Below, one piece after another: positions 50,054-62,706 of a stretch of 64,000 nucleotides of DNA. The stretch comes from Ryuthela nishihirai (Eukaryota; Arthropoda; Arachnida; Araneae; Heptathelidae). Position 1 is the first letter of the stretch. Every line of letters starts with the position of its first letter. The translations under genes were made by a program, and so were the position numbers. The notes under the pieces were generated by a model that worked only from the letters and a program-made list of their open reading frames with translations, was not told the DNA's origin and searched no databases. The DNA lies in assembly GCA_038380435.1 (NCBI GenBank), contig JAWZYU010000008.1, positions 75,406,020 through 75,470,019 on the forward strand. The letters run 5' to 3'.

Positions 50054-51270
50054 CTTCAAGAAAATAAAACACCTTTTTTAAAACTCTTTACAATTTAACC
50101 AAAGTGAAATAAATTATAAATACAAATTATTACAAACAGAATTGGTCTTAATTATTTGAATTGATCTGTTAGGTGCTTCTGGGCTTGTATATTTATACAT
50201 TATACAATCCAAATGAAAATGGTCAATAACTTTACATAGTGTTTAAAATTTTTCATGTACTTCTGTTTATTAACAACTGAATGTATCACAAATCATTCCA
50301 TATATTGCATCGGGAAGGGCATTGAAGCACATATCTCCTACACTCTCTTCAAGATAAAAAATATGACAATAGATTGCAAAAGAATAAATCAAATTATTAA
50401 CATGAAAAATGCGAAATTTCATGCAGTATTCTGGGGGAAGCCTAAAATGAAACTTCGAGTATGTCTCTGATGGTAAGGCACAGAAAATGAATTCAAAGAT
50501 GATCTACCGGAACTTATGAATAAAGAATATCTACAAGATTGATCTCAATAACTATAATATGAGCCAAGTATGCAATAATCATACTCCCACTGGAAAAACG
50601 AAATTAAAGTGGCAGAAACTGTTGGCTTTAAAAAATTCTAACAAGACCTTCTAAATGAGGAAAAAAGAAAACTATATTAATTAATAAAAAACACAAGAGA
50701 TGCTACAAATGATTAGGGCTGGGAAATCTGCTCACCCACTACTTTCCAATGGTATTCAAATTTTCTGGCATGGCTTGTTTCAAAGCTAGGAAAAATTACA
50801 ACTGTGAAATATTTCCAGGGGAAACAACAATAATTTTTACCTTTGAATGAGTATCATTAATTTAACTGAATTCTCCTATTTATTATTCATAAAAGTAGGA
50901 AATGTGTTGCCTCTCCCCCCTTCCCTCATTAATATAAGCTTTTACCCTGGTTTGTGGTAAAAACTTCTGGCTGATCAGATTTTTGTGAATTTCTCCACCC
51001 CTTCAAGTGATAATAGATATATAAAGTTTAACATATAAAGATAAAGAATTCCATTGGAAAACTGACTTTCACAAAACAATATAAATCTCAATGGCAAGTA
51101 GAAAGACTAAATTTTTTTTAGATATGAGGAAAAGAGTACTAATATCTATCTTGAAATTGACAATAGCAAATTGGCTTAAACAAACCAATGACAATAGATG
51201 TTGATTTTCTTACTGAACTGCTACATCCTAATACAAGAGATATTTAAGTTGGTTTAATCAGAGAAAATCA

Positions 51271-52496
51271 GCTTACCAGACAAAAAATTAGTCACCCTGG
51301 CTGAATGTCTCACCTCCATGCAACCAAAGAACAGTCGAAATCCCGTCTGGCATGGATGCCACCAGTGTGCGGATGTAGTGCACATCAATATTCATCCACT
51401 CTTTCAGCGGCAAATGCCACATGGCGCTTCACTCATTGACCCAAACAGTCCCACAAGTTTTCTATGGGATTCAAATCCGGGGATTTGGCAGGCCAGTCAA
51501 GATGTTCGAAGGCTTCAGAATGCTCGTCGTGCCAATCCAACACACTTCGAGCCCTGTGCATGCGACAATTGTCGTCTTGGAAGACTGGGGTATCCTTCTG
51601 GTGTTCACTGTGGAGATGCTGCACAAAAGGCAACATGTGGTCATCCAGTAGCTCCATATAGCCTTTCTGGTTCAAGTGTGACATCACTGCAACCAAAGGA
51701 CCCATTTCCTTGTATGTGAAGCACCCCCAGAACATTAGAGAGACATCCTCCAGCTTCAACAGAACCTTGCACACAGTCCGCATGGAAGGCTTCATGCAGC
51801 TTACGATGTACCTGTCATCTTGCATCATTCGAGTACAAGCAAAAAACGCGACTCTTCCGACTAGATCACATGCTTCCAAGAGTCGACAGTCCAAGTCTTT
51901 GTGGCACCACACTCACTGCAGCCGTGCAGCCTTGTGCAGAGCTGTTAACATGGGTCTCTTTATGGTACTCTGCTCCAGATATTCAAGGCATGCAGTTCCC
52001 TTTGGAGTGTTCATTCAGAAACAGCTTGTTGTAGGCCTGCATTGACTGACTGGAGCAATTCCTGCCTCGTTGCAAAGAGGTTTGTCTTAACAGTGCGTGA
52101 CACACTGTGGCGATCCCTGTTGGTAAGCACAGTCTTTCTGCAGCAGTTCTGGTGACAATTAGCAGTGGACTGCGATGTATGCCACTGCTGGAAGACCCTT
52201 TGGACAGTACATTTCGATACACCTGCAAAGACAGCAACTTCTTGTACACTATGCCCTTTGGCTCGGCCAAATGCAAAAACACCTTTTCGCCACTCATTCA
52301 CATCTTTGGCGCGCCCCATGTTTCATGGAGCGACTAACACACACGTGGCACACAACCACTACTTGTCACTGTATGAACCTTGCAGGCAATGGCACAGCTA
52401 GTTGTAGGACGTGTTTATTACTGGTGCACCCTCTGTTGCTGTTGAACAGATGTAACCCTCTTACAGCGGGAGATGACTAATTTTTTTGTCCGGTGA
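51271..52496 (-). pseudogene. Tc1-like transposon with near-complete transposase
   Basis: The termini GCTTACCAGACAAAAAATTA (left) and TTTTTTTGTCCGGTGAGC (right) are inverted repeats. On the minus strand, 52319-52011 encodes the DNA-binding part (MGRAKDVNEWRKGVFAFGRA, VSKCTVQRVFQQW). A frameshift near 52040-51985 separates it from the catalytic part (51912-51433) with LMFWGCFTYKEMGPLV, VFQDDNCRMHRARSVLDWHD and WPAKSPDLNPIENLWDCL (Asp and, 34 residues on, Glu). The catalytic part looks intact, but the frame break and a damaged left TA flank suggest it is inactive. Confidence 0.85.
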
Positions 52497-53283
52497 GCAT
52501 ATAAAACTAATGTTTGCAATAACAAACTTTCCTTTCTGCAATAATATTAATTGTATAATATTAGGTGTTAGAATCAATAATATTAGGTGTTAGAATTGGG
52601 GTGAAGTTCTTTGTGTGACAAATGTCAGTTTGATTTATATTTTACTACTGCCTTGGAAACACACTTAATCTGAAAGCATCCTTATAAATGATTAGTTTGA
52701 TGAAATTACATTTGAGCACACACAAAAGTACAATACCACTTAAAAAAACTTTAAATATTTTAAATTTTACACAGTTTTCCTTTTAAACAGATATCATTTG
52801 TACATCTAATGATACTATATTTCTTGCTGAAAAAAATCCATGTAATTCCTATATTAACCCAATCAATTATTTTTCTTCTATCAGTTTAAATGTATAGTAG
52901 AAAGAGCCTACAACTTATTTTGGCAAGTGAAGAGTTCAGTAAAAAAAAGTGATAATTAACAAAAATATGCTTTTGAGATATCTAAACTCAAAGCCAGGAA
53001 CTCATTAACTCTAGTGTTTAAGCAAAAATTCATTTTTAATGCTGTGGATTATTACAAAACTTAAGGTAACACTTTAATATCTACCATAAAAGGAATATGC
53101 AATGTAAATATCTTTTCTGTAGTCCTGACTCAAAACATTGACACTTGCTAGTTACTGTATTTTTCACTAAATCTTTCAAATGTGAATTAATGTTATCTTA
53201 GCTCAAAATGCAGAGCATCTGGAGTATGTCATGTCCATAAATCTATAGAATTATACAATAGTATAAACTCGCATAACAATTGA

Positions 53284-53335
53284 TATGACAGATCCTCACA
53301 AATCACATCCTTTAAAAGTTTACTTTGATTGACAG
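53284..53335 (+). repeat. block shared with 47582-47635
   Basis: ATGACAGATCCTCACAAATC and ACATCCTTTAAAAGTTTACT followed by TTGATTG occur at both places with two or three differences. In the 47.5-kb copy the block directly follows a MITE-D end. Family unknown. Confidence 0.7.
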
Positions 53336-55156
53336 GATAGCTGTTTTTTTTTTGCATTTGCCTGACATCTGATTGAACAACATGTTACTCAAGTTTTTAC
53401 TATTCTATAGATTTTTTAGTCAATTTAAAAATCCTCAGCGCTGGTGTTTATATATTCAAAGTTCATTTTGTTGATCGGGTTTTTATAACACAAGAGCAAC
53501 TATGGCTACACAGTTTGCCAAATGAGATAAAATGAAGACCTATTTCTATTAATTATGTTAAAATAAGGTTCTAAAATTCATTCTATTTTCTGAAAACACT
53601 TCAAATTAACTTGGTCACCAGAATTCAGAAACCTAATATAGGGTTAATGATGTTGATAATTTTTTTTACCAATTTGGTAAATGTTATTCTGCTAAAAGCA
53701 TGTGTTAGCAAATTATAGATACAAATATTATATTAAATATTGCATAAGCATGTAAAATTAAAAGAAATTAAAAAAATTAAGATAAAGGTGTTAATTTCTT
53801 AATGCTTTCTATTTATACTCTTGCCTAGATGAAGCATGCAATGCTACATTTGAATGATTTTTTTTCAAAATACAAATAATTCTGAAAAACAAAGTAACAT
53901 TTTGCAGAATGGGTATGAGTATTTACCCACAATAATAAGTTGTTAGGAGCCTAAAAGACCAACCATAACTAATAATGAAGGGGTTCTTCTTGATTAAAAG
54001 AAGTCATTAACCACCCTGTGAGATTAACCTTTACTTCACCACCTTAGTGAGATTTATTGCATGCAGAACTACAGATTAGAAAATGCAGTAAGTACAGGTT
54101 TTCCTAAAGGCTGTAGGAAGAAGGATAGGCAAAGAATGAGGTGAGCTGCTAATACCAAACAGGACTTATTAGAACTTATCTGTAATGGATAAATGCAGTA
54201 GCTGTTGCAAAAAGACACGTATAGAAACAAAATTTCAGTCTGGTTTGGCCTCTTATAGGCATTTGAGTGAATGGGTGAGGGATGTACATAATTTAAATAT
54301 ACATTTATTTATATATTAAAATTTACATATTAGGTTGTTAGCTTCACACATTTTTAAGTTTCTGTCATCATCAATAAATAGCGAAAACTATTTTTATAAA
54401 AAACTCTACATAGGAAGTATTTAACCTATTGGTTTATCAATATTTTTTACACTAAAGATACCAGAGATATTATTTTATAAAGTGAAATTTCACCTTTTTT
54501 ATAATATTCAGTCCTACCAAATATTTATATTATGTAATTTCATGCTTTTATTTAAATAATAATAGTATGCACTTTCACCTTTATTATATAATTTTATTGA
54601 ATTAGATCTAAACTGTTAAATTCTTGTCTGCAATAAGTTGAAATGATGAAAGGCTTCTTGTGCTATATAAAAGTTTTTTTGGGTAGAATGCCTAGTATTA
54701 TTCAGAATATGGAAGCAAACAGAGCACATTCATACTAGTTCTCATTTTTTTCTAGCTTGGTACATAGTCTTGGAAATAAAAGTTTTTTAATCTTGTAAAA
54801 TGGGACCACTGCAATCTTGCTGGTGATATTTCAGCTTTTATTGATTTTAACAACATAACTGCATCTGACAATTGATTTGTAAAAACCGTCCTTGCAAGCA
54901 CCCTACAATGGATTATCAATTATCTGCAGAAAGGTATCTAACACCTCACACCATCTATTGACAGAGAGAATATTTCAATAGATAAGCACAGCTGCTTGAA
55001 TGTCTCAGAGATGTTTACATATGAATAGGCTTCATTTCCTCACATATCTGTGAGACGTTATTGTAAGTCAAAAGGGTTAATGCACATTGAACTATAAACT
55101 TGCACAAAACATGAGTGTACATAAAATACATTGTTGTTTCAATTTAAGAGACTTAC

Positions 55157-55198
55157 CATACTCGGACTTTGATACGGTCTGAAGAATTATGGCACTCA
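55157..55198 (-). CDS. unc-13: unc-13 exon W2: C2B micro-exon
   Basis: A 42-bp exon encoding FECHNSSDRIKVRVW, an almost invariant Unc-13 C2B stretch. It is too short to be found by ORF length and was recognised by translation. The acceptor is TTTCCAG and the donor GTAAGT. The first base completes Phe with the TT of the upstream exon, and the last two bases (TG) are completed to Trp by the next exon, which fixes the reading frame on both sides. Confidence 0.94.
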
Positions 55199-56129
55199 CT
55201 GGAAATACAAGTTGTAATATTATTTTTCTTAATATTTTACAAGATACTAAATATTCATTTTTCAAATTATACTTTTTTTTACAAAGATTTCATAATGATT
55301 TTTAGAACTAAAATAGACTCTATAATCATAAAATAAATGTCCATACCTTTGTAGCAACTTGGGAATAAATATGTATAACCTTATTCTGCTACTTATGACA
55401 GTAAGTTTTAGCAAAAGTGATTAAAATTATAACTGTCTACATAGAACCCTTAATATAATCAAAAATAGAATCATGCAGCAGAAACTGTAGCATGTTCTCT
55501 TAATGCTGAAACTTTCTTAATACATAGATCTAAATTTGAGTCTTTCACTTGCTTGTTGTAGTGGCAAAATGTCAGCAAAATGCCTTACAGGATTAAAAAT
55601 GTTAAAATTTTGATGACATGAATAATGATATTTAGCTTTAGTTATAAGTTAGTGAGACTGGACTTTCAATATCCAAAGCCATAATTTGCTGAAAACCCAT
55701 TTCTAGATTAGAAATGGGTTTTCAACAAAAATTGCTTAAACTTTGTCAAAATATCACTTGTACTTCAGGGTAAGACAGTTTCATGGCCCACCCCAGCAAA
55801 TTACAGCTTGTTGTTGGTGTGTGGCAAATTATATGAACTTTGGGAAAAAACATTTAGAAGATAATTAAATTTTGCAAATATTTGGAAATCTTATTTACTC
55901 ACTTCCAAAGTTTTTATTTGATAATTTCTGATTATTTTAATCAAACACCTGTGACAAAAGTGGTTTCAAGCTGGCAAATGAAAAGGTTTTTGGTGTTTAT
56001 CATTAAAAATTTATTTGTTACACCCATTTAATTCATGTTATGTGATCAAGAAAAACTCACAGCTTAAGACAGACTATCAAATTATTTTATAGTTCAGAGA
56101 AACAAAGTCAATCTAGGTTTTTAATCTCG

Positions 56130-57360
56130 ATGGCTATTAACAAAACCTTAGGTAACTGCCAGCAAAAGCAAGAAAACTTTAATTGTTTGGTGTTTAGCAA
56201 TGACACTGTTTGGACTTTCCATGGTATCAATTACCTCAACCATCTTTAAGAGGAAATTAAATGTCATGAGTAAACCTCCTGTCACATCATAAATCCTGTA
56301 GAGCTGAATTTATTAGGCAAAATGAAATTTTCAGTTTCATGTCTTCATGAACTGGTTGACAAAAATGGTCATATTTTTACACATAATTATTGATTTATGA
56401 AATTTTTTGGGCATTATGGACTTGCTCTTTGAGATCAAGATGAATTAAATGAATCTTGCAACATGGATTTGTTTTGAGATGAAATCACCAAACTTGTGAT
56501 TTCATCACATTTGTTGTAAGTGTTCAAAGCAACATCAGTTGTATGAACACTTACAACAAGCAACAGTTTCAAAGCAGGCCTTTGACACAATTCAAAATGA
56601 ATTCTTTGACTGTATTTATGATGTTTATGAGATGGTCTTCAAAAAAAGTTAATGAAGATTGTTTATATCTATTGAAGTTGAGCCAACATATCCAACAATC
56701 AGAGCTCATCTTTGCTCTTTGTTCAGGACACCAAAATGGTAGAAAAGTTTCAAGATTTCATAGAACTAAAAGATAGATCAGCTCTTGGTATTTCTAACAG
56801 TATCCTTCAAAAATTGTGATTCTACAATTTGACCTCTCAGACCTATGATGGTGTTGCAATAATATTGGTGAACATAACAATGCCCAGAAAAGTATAAGAA
56901 ATGTTCATCCTCATGTTTACTTTCTATACTGCTATGCCCACCAGTTGAACTTAGTATTGGATAACATTTACATGAATAAGGGTGTTTACATAAGTTCAAT
57001 GAGATGTACTTCAAAATACACAAGTCAAACTAGCATGAACTTTGATAGTATTGAAGTGCAATTATGAAATGAGTCTAGTCAAGTGTGGTAATATTGTAAC
57101 TGCTTATAAAAGATTGAATGTGGCAAAAGCTCTCATTTCAGAGCATGCATGTCAGAAGTATATGCATTTGATTGCTATGCCACTTCCTATCTTCTATAAT
57201 TCAAATCTTTATAGTCAGCTCCTGAGAGATCTCTCAAGAGCTGATTTAGAAAATGAATCTACCAAATTAAAGAGTAGCAATTGCTTTAGCACTGAGAATA
57301 ATGAAGCAATTAAATTACAATACTGCGTATTTGATAAAGTATATTTTAATTAGAAGTAGC
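56130..57360 (+). pseudogene. hAT-type transposon remnant
   Basis: Frames broken by stops carry GISNSILQKL, QTYDGVAI and YCYAHQLNLVLDN. The last is the CHxHQLNLVL-type block of hAT transposases related to ZMYM1 and DUF4371 proteins. Upstream, KIVYIY and IELKDRSALG, and downstream VKCGNIVTAYKRLNVAKAL, fit the same family loosely. Terminal repeats were not found. Confidence 0.6.
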
Positions 57361-57498
57361 TTTAATAATATCGTATTAGGTAGAATTTCATATTTTGAAT
57401 TTTAATTCTATTTCATAACTTTGATAGTCAAGCTTTTGATGTCTGGCACCTATTAAGTGCATTAAAATATATGACTTCCACTATTCATAATGAACTCT

Positions 57499-58185
57499 TG
57501 TAACGCTCCAAAGAAATGAAATACTTTTAAAGTTTGGACCCTTTGTCTGATCCAATCATTTTTATGCTCCGGATAGCCGAGTTGGGCACCAGGCAATAAT
57601 TGACAAATTGCCAAAAAATAAAGTTTTATTAGGGTTTGAAATACCAGAGAGCATTAATGAGTAAGAATTCAAAAATATTAAATGATTGTCAAAAATTTTA
57701 TATTAATGCTAATCAAAACAAACTAATATTGTTCAAGAGAAAAAAATTAGTAAAGATTCAAAAGGTTTAAATAACAAACAATTTATTTCCAAAAAGCATG
57801 CACCAAAACTTCAATAAAGAAGATACTACATCATTTCTTACTACAAACATCTTCAACAAACTCCAAACTAAAACTGATCTCTAAACTGTGCTGTGCTCTA
57901 CTACTCTCTCTACTATCTTCTGTGCTGCTGTGAAAACATGTCACCAGGTTATAACAAGAGGTACAAAGCCCGCATGTGTCATGTTGCACGCCAGGAAAGA
58001 CATTTGCATAAATTGACGAGCAGCACAAGCTATGACGCAAGGTGGGCGTGTCCTACTCTTGGCTAACTCTTGGAAACGAATGCTGTGATGCCAAAAAGGA
58101 AATAAAAATCCCCAAAATGGTAAATATAATGTAAATTAAGCAAAACTGGTTAAGGTAAAGTAAAAGTGAATGAGGGGGTATCACA
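57499..58185 (-). mobile_element. solo LTR, copy 4
   Basis: On the minus strand it starts TGTGATACCCCCTCATTCAC and ends TTTGGAGCGTTACA, with exact 4-bp flanks CTCT (57495-57498 and 58186-58189). It aligns with 18567-19292 over most of its length but lacks the hairpin segment. No internal retroelement region. Confidence 0.85.
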
Positions 58186-59020
58186 CTCTGAGAAAGAAGG
58201 CTTGAAACTGTAATATTAAATAAAAATATGTACGAGGAATTACTTTGAAAAAAGACAATTTGCAATGTCTCTTGCAAATATCTTATAAAAGTTTGCTTTT
58301 GAAAGCATTCCATCAAATTACAGGAAATGGGGGGGGATACTCCATGGTACAGAAATTTCATGACTTAACTTGATAGTTGCATTTTCCAGGGTGGTTATAT
58401 AACTTGAAACGTTTTCTCTGCTAGAGTAGCTTTTTAAACAATGGTTGTTTACTAAAACGTTTTTGATCTGAATTTGCTTTTATGCAGGAAATTATTTTAT
58501 TCTGTTTATTTTTTATTCATATTTATTTATTACTATCTTTGACTCTCCTTACTGTTTGCAAGGGGGCACAGCTGATGAAACAGATTGACTAACTCTTCAT
58601 GTGTGACATTTTTTTTTTAATTTACACATGCTTGGTATTCTGTACCAAAGCCCAGTGAAACTTTAAAATTCTACTCAGTAATCTGTTCACAATTTTTATT
58701 TACGTTCAGTTATTTTTGCACTTTTTTAATTTCAATGCCTTAAATTTTCATTACAAATATGCGATTGAATTAACCATAACATCATTCATTTAAACATTTA
58801 AAAAACCTAATTTTTTTAGTGTTAGAGAAATAATTTCATTACTTTCTAGTCTTCACTAAAAATTTAAATGAGGATAAACTAAGAGGAGCAATGCTTTGCC
58901 CATCTGCGACTGCTTATGTCAATATTGATACGAAATCATGCAAATCGGGAGATACCTGTACAATCAGAATACTAATATTAGGGACAGGTCCCTACTATAA
59001 TATGTTAGGAAAATACTCAC

Positions 59021-59162
59021 AAATAAAATTTTTCATTCCATACAGGATTGAGATCCTGAGGCATTGTGCGTGTTCGCTTCTTAGTTTTGCCAACTTGAAC
59101 TGTTACATATGGATCACTTGTTCCGCTCTTGTCTTTGGCTATAAGGCCTTGTGCACAGATAA
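59021..59162 (-). CDS. unc-13: unc-13 exon W1: first part of C2B domain
   Basis: This is the most upstream exon visible of Unc-13/Munc13, the presynaptic protein that opens syntaxin and primes synaptic vesicles. It encodes [19 protein letters not shown], then [14 protein letters not shown] and [14 protein letters not shown]. These are C2B strands with the first two calcium-binding aspartates, in AKDKSG and TSDPY. The acceptor reads GTCTTAG and the donor GTGAGT. The exon enters in phase 1 and leaves two bases (TT) completed to Phe by the next exon. The TMPQ loop is insect-like rather than the vertebrate version, from memory. The preceding exon (start of C2B) was not found in the window. Confidence 0.95.
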
Positions 59163-60860
59163 CTAAGACATGCAAAAATATTTTTGTATTACACCAGCAG
59201 GTTATGCACTTTTATATATTATGATAATAAAATTAATACAAGTCCCATCATTTTTAATATGCTTGTTAAAAACTGAAAGACTCAAAATATTTCTTCAGAA
59301 TAACAAACTTTTTAAGTATGTTATATATTTTTAAAATCAGTAAGAATCATCACTATGCTTTTCTTATTTTCCAAGTATATGCTGCTCATGTCTGTAAATT
59401 AAGCATTAGTGTTTTATGCATATGATTTTAATTCCCAACATAATTTATCAAAGAATAATAATAAATATTATATTTAAAAGGTAAAAAAGAAAAATCAACA
59501 CATAATATTAAGTGGAAAACAAATTTTTCACTATGGCATATTGCACAGTTACTGCTCACAAACTGGTATGCATTTAATTATTGAGCCACATACACCAATG
59601 CCATAATTCATTCGTCATGGGTAGCACATAGGTGAGGTAGATTTACATGTGAAATCAGTGCTATGCAATATATGCCCTCTCTGATGCCCAGTTCCAAATC
59701 ACAAAGTATAAAGATGTGAAAAGCCAGAGGATTTAGCACCTATGTAGTGAAGCAGTAAATAGAAGACCAAACACCCAGAAGTTGTAAAGCAGTGTAATGT
59801 GAAAGAGAAATCCTACATGCAGTTTCAGGTACACCAAAAATGCATAGAGCATCCAGCCACACACTAGATGTTATGAAGGTCTGCACAATGGTCAATTGCC
59901 AAAACTACAGAGGTCTGCCAGTACTCGAAAATTGCTTGCCTTTATTAGTATGGATATCAACACTGTAATGGTAGCATAAGGTAAAGCTTTGAGTTATACC
60001 TCAGTGTCTATGTGCACATACCTTCAAATGATGACAGAGGAAACTAAAAAAATCTGTTATACAATTTGAGGATATTTCTGTGGTCACTGGATGCTTCATC
60101 TACGGACTTCTACACATTTGGACTCTTGAAACAGACTGTAGGTAAACATCAACAGTGGACTGTTGATGGACTATGGAAAGCTTGTAAAGGGGAAAGGGAC
60201 TCATAACACAGTGCTTCATAAAAGCTTACTACAGTGGAAGGTATATTGTAAAGCAATTGTTGCACAACAGGGACACCAGATTGAGTATAATTAATGGTGG
60301 CATAAAGGTATGTGATATTCTACAGGCTACTGAAAAAAAAAAGGTAAAAAAGCAAAATCAACACAAAATATTAAGTGAAAAACAACAGTACCATGTAACA
60401 TAATTAACCTCTGTTCACCACCTAAGGTTCAGCTTTCTATTGCTACCCTTAGGGGAAAAATTGATATTGTTTTATTAAAAAACTTTTTGCCTATATTTTT
60501 AAAAAATCGATATTGTTTCTATTAAAAAAATTATATGGCATATATTGTTTTTCATTTTGAAAAAAATATAAGCAAATAAAAGATTTACTCAATTTTTTTT
60601 ACCCTCACCCACCTTCCCATTTATATTAGGAAGCAGCAAGAAGGTAAAAAAGATAATATTTTGTGGAATCTGTATCCACATACTTGCACACCTTTCAAGT
60701 TATTTGGTTCTCCATGCACTTATCTGCAGTAAATTGAGCATGGCAAAGGCAAATCTTAAAAATGAATTTTACTTTATGCTAGAAGGATCAGCCACCACTG
60801 GTGAATATGGAATGCTTATTTCCAAAAAAGAATAAAGTTTATTATTTTATACCTTTATTA

Positions 60861-60876
60861 CCCCCCCCCCCCCCTC
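60861..60876 (+). repeat. poly-C run
   Basis: About 16 consecutive C in AT-rich intron. The length is uncertain in raw sequence. No element recognised around it. Confidence 0.8.
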
Positions 60877-61495
60877 TAATGGTGGAAATTAAAAGTAATG
60901 GAAAATTTGGATTGGGGTTTTTGGTTGGTTTATTCCCCCCCTCAAATTTGTGTTTCTAGATGTCAACAACAAATCATTCACCTACCAAATGTGCCTACTC
61001 GTTTAGCCTTGAAGGTTCTCAATATATGTACACAAAAAGATATTACCATTGGGAAAAGCTTTTTGCTACGACTGGAAAACTTTTGGGCATCTAGAGGGGC
61101 ATGGTGCAATGCATAATATTAATCATTCTTCTCCAGATTTTGCAGTATTTTTCTCTGCTGAATCCTGATATATTTTTATGGATGAATATTTAACATATGT
61201 TTAAAAAAATGGGTTTAAAAGCTAAACATATTTAAAATTAATCTAAAATTTAAAAAGGTTAAAAAGAAAAAAAAATCTTTAAACTTTCCAGCTTTTTTTT
61301 AAATTTTCACTGAAATATAAAACACATAATATTTATATTCTCTTTAAAAAAATTTCAAAAGTATAAAAAAGTTAAAGAATGATTAGCTAGAGCAAAAGTT
61401 TTTAAAGTGTTGCTCAGTCCCAAGTTTCAAGAGCTTTCAGTCCAAAAGGTCAAATACACTAAGGAAGATGGACAAAAAGGACATGGCTACGCTTG

Positions 61496-62245
61496 AACAT
61501 AGGTGACAATCACAGCATTACCTGGGTGACATTTTAATGTCAATATATCAATAAATATTTTGCAGAAAAAATTTTTGCCGACATACGGGACTTGAACCCG
61601 CATCTCTCCAGAAACATGCTAGAGTATTCTTACCGATTGAACTAAGGCCGGCTCATCTTTTTTCCACTAATTTAAGACCTTAAATCTTTCACCAATGATT
61701 TTCAACACCAACCATTGGTGCATCTATGATTCAACAGGTAGCAATTTCTTTTTATATTGCACTGAGATGGAAATAGTTTCTTGACACCATTTAGTGTTAT
61801 TAATGATTTAAACATAGGTGGTAATCACAGCGCTACCTGGGTGACATTTTAACATCAATATATCAATAAATATTTTGTGGAAAAAATTTATTGATATATT
61901 GACGTTAAAATGTCCCCCAGGTAATGCACGATTATCACCTATGTTTAAATCACTAATAACGCTAAATGGCATGAAGAGACTTTAATTATTTCCATCTTAC
62001 TTAGCATAATATAAAAAGAAATTGTTGCCACCCGTTGATCATAGATGGTGCCAACAGTAAAATAAAGATAAATAAATACCCCCTCAAGCAGCTGCAATGG
62101 TTGGTGCTGAAAATCATCAGTGAAAAGTTAAAGTCTTAAACTAGTAGAAAAAAGATGAGCCAGCATTAGTTCAATTGGTAAGAATACTCTGGCATGTTTC
62201 TGGAGAAATGTGGGTTCAAGTCCTGTACGTTAGCGAAATTTTTTT
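61496..62245. mobile_element. large tRNA-headed foldback with internal repeats
   Basis: The left arm 61564-61887 and right arm 61888-62245 are inverted copies, each starting at the outside with a tRNA-like sequence (left GGGACTTGAACCCGCATCTC; right GTGGGTTCAAGTCCTGTAC). Inside are CACCAACCATTGG and, at the hinge, AACATAGGTGGTAATCACAG with its inverse TGATTATCACCTATGTTT (one base off). A third copy of the hinge block, AACATAGGTGACAATCACAG, lies outside at 61496-61563. A SINE-B 3' end (AATAAATACCCCCTCAAGCA, 62074-62093) interrupts the right arm. Confidence 0.75.
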
Positions 62246-62655
62246 CACAAAATATTTATTGGCTATGCTTGGATTCCTGTTATGATTTTATTAGTACCAA
62301 TTTGTCCCAAAACGTATTTATCATTTATCTCCTAAAATGAAAAAAATTGAGTTTTTCCATATGTGAGGTGGAGGGAGTAAATTGGTGCTGTCACTGTAAA
62401 CCCCTTGACCAACAATAGTTCTTTTTAGATTAGCTTTTGCTACTAGTCCTTCAATTACACTTTAAGCAAAAGATAAAATAGCTCGTTATTAGAAAATAAC
62501 AAATTCATTTTAAACTTCTTTTAAGAAATTTTAATCAATATAGTGATCAAATTGTTTAAAAATGTGGCAGTGTTCCTTTTTTTTTTGTTAGCTCGTAAAT
62601 AATTTTTACATACATGGTTAATTAAGGCAGTGCTGTGCAACCAGTAAGATCGGAT

Positions 62656-62706
62656 ATTCACAGGCACTATGAATCCTATCGGATAGGATTCATAGTGCCT
62701 GTGAAT
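62656..62706. repeat. perfect palindrome, 25-bp arms
   Basis: ATTCACAGGCACTATGAATC...CTATC, one central G, then the exact inverse ending ATGAATC-mirrored GTGCCTGTGAAT. Total 51 bp. Not part of a recognised element. Confidence 0.92.

Larger units (their letters stand above)
50054..55156 (-). other. unc-13 intron W2-W3
   Basis: A 5.1-kb intron with a Tc1-like element (51271-52496) and, at 53284-53335, a block shared with 47582-47635. The stretches 50060-51260, 52500-53280 and 53350-55150 are AT-rich; the small open frame at 50255-50470 resembles nothing known. Confidence 0.65.
55199..59020 (-). other. unc-13 intron W1-W2
   Basis: A 3.8-kb intron with a degenerate hAT transposon (56130-57360) followed closely by a solo LTR (57499-58185). 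Small hairpins occur near 55690-55724 and 56511-56560. From 58200 to 59010 nothing was recognised. Confidence 0.7.

Noticed and set aside
51318..52480. Several plus-strand ORFs over the Tc1-like element
   Set aside because: They are antisense shadows of the minus-strand transposase, which has the recognisable catalytic motifs.
59820..60310. Possible mariner remnant
   Set aside because: A few mariner-like words can be assembled only by free frame changes. The evidence is too weak to call.
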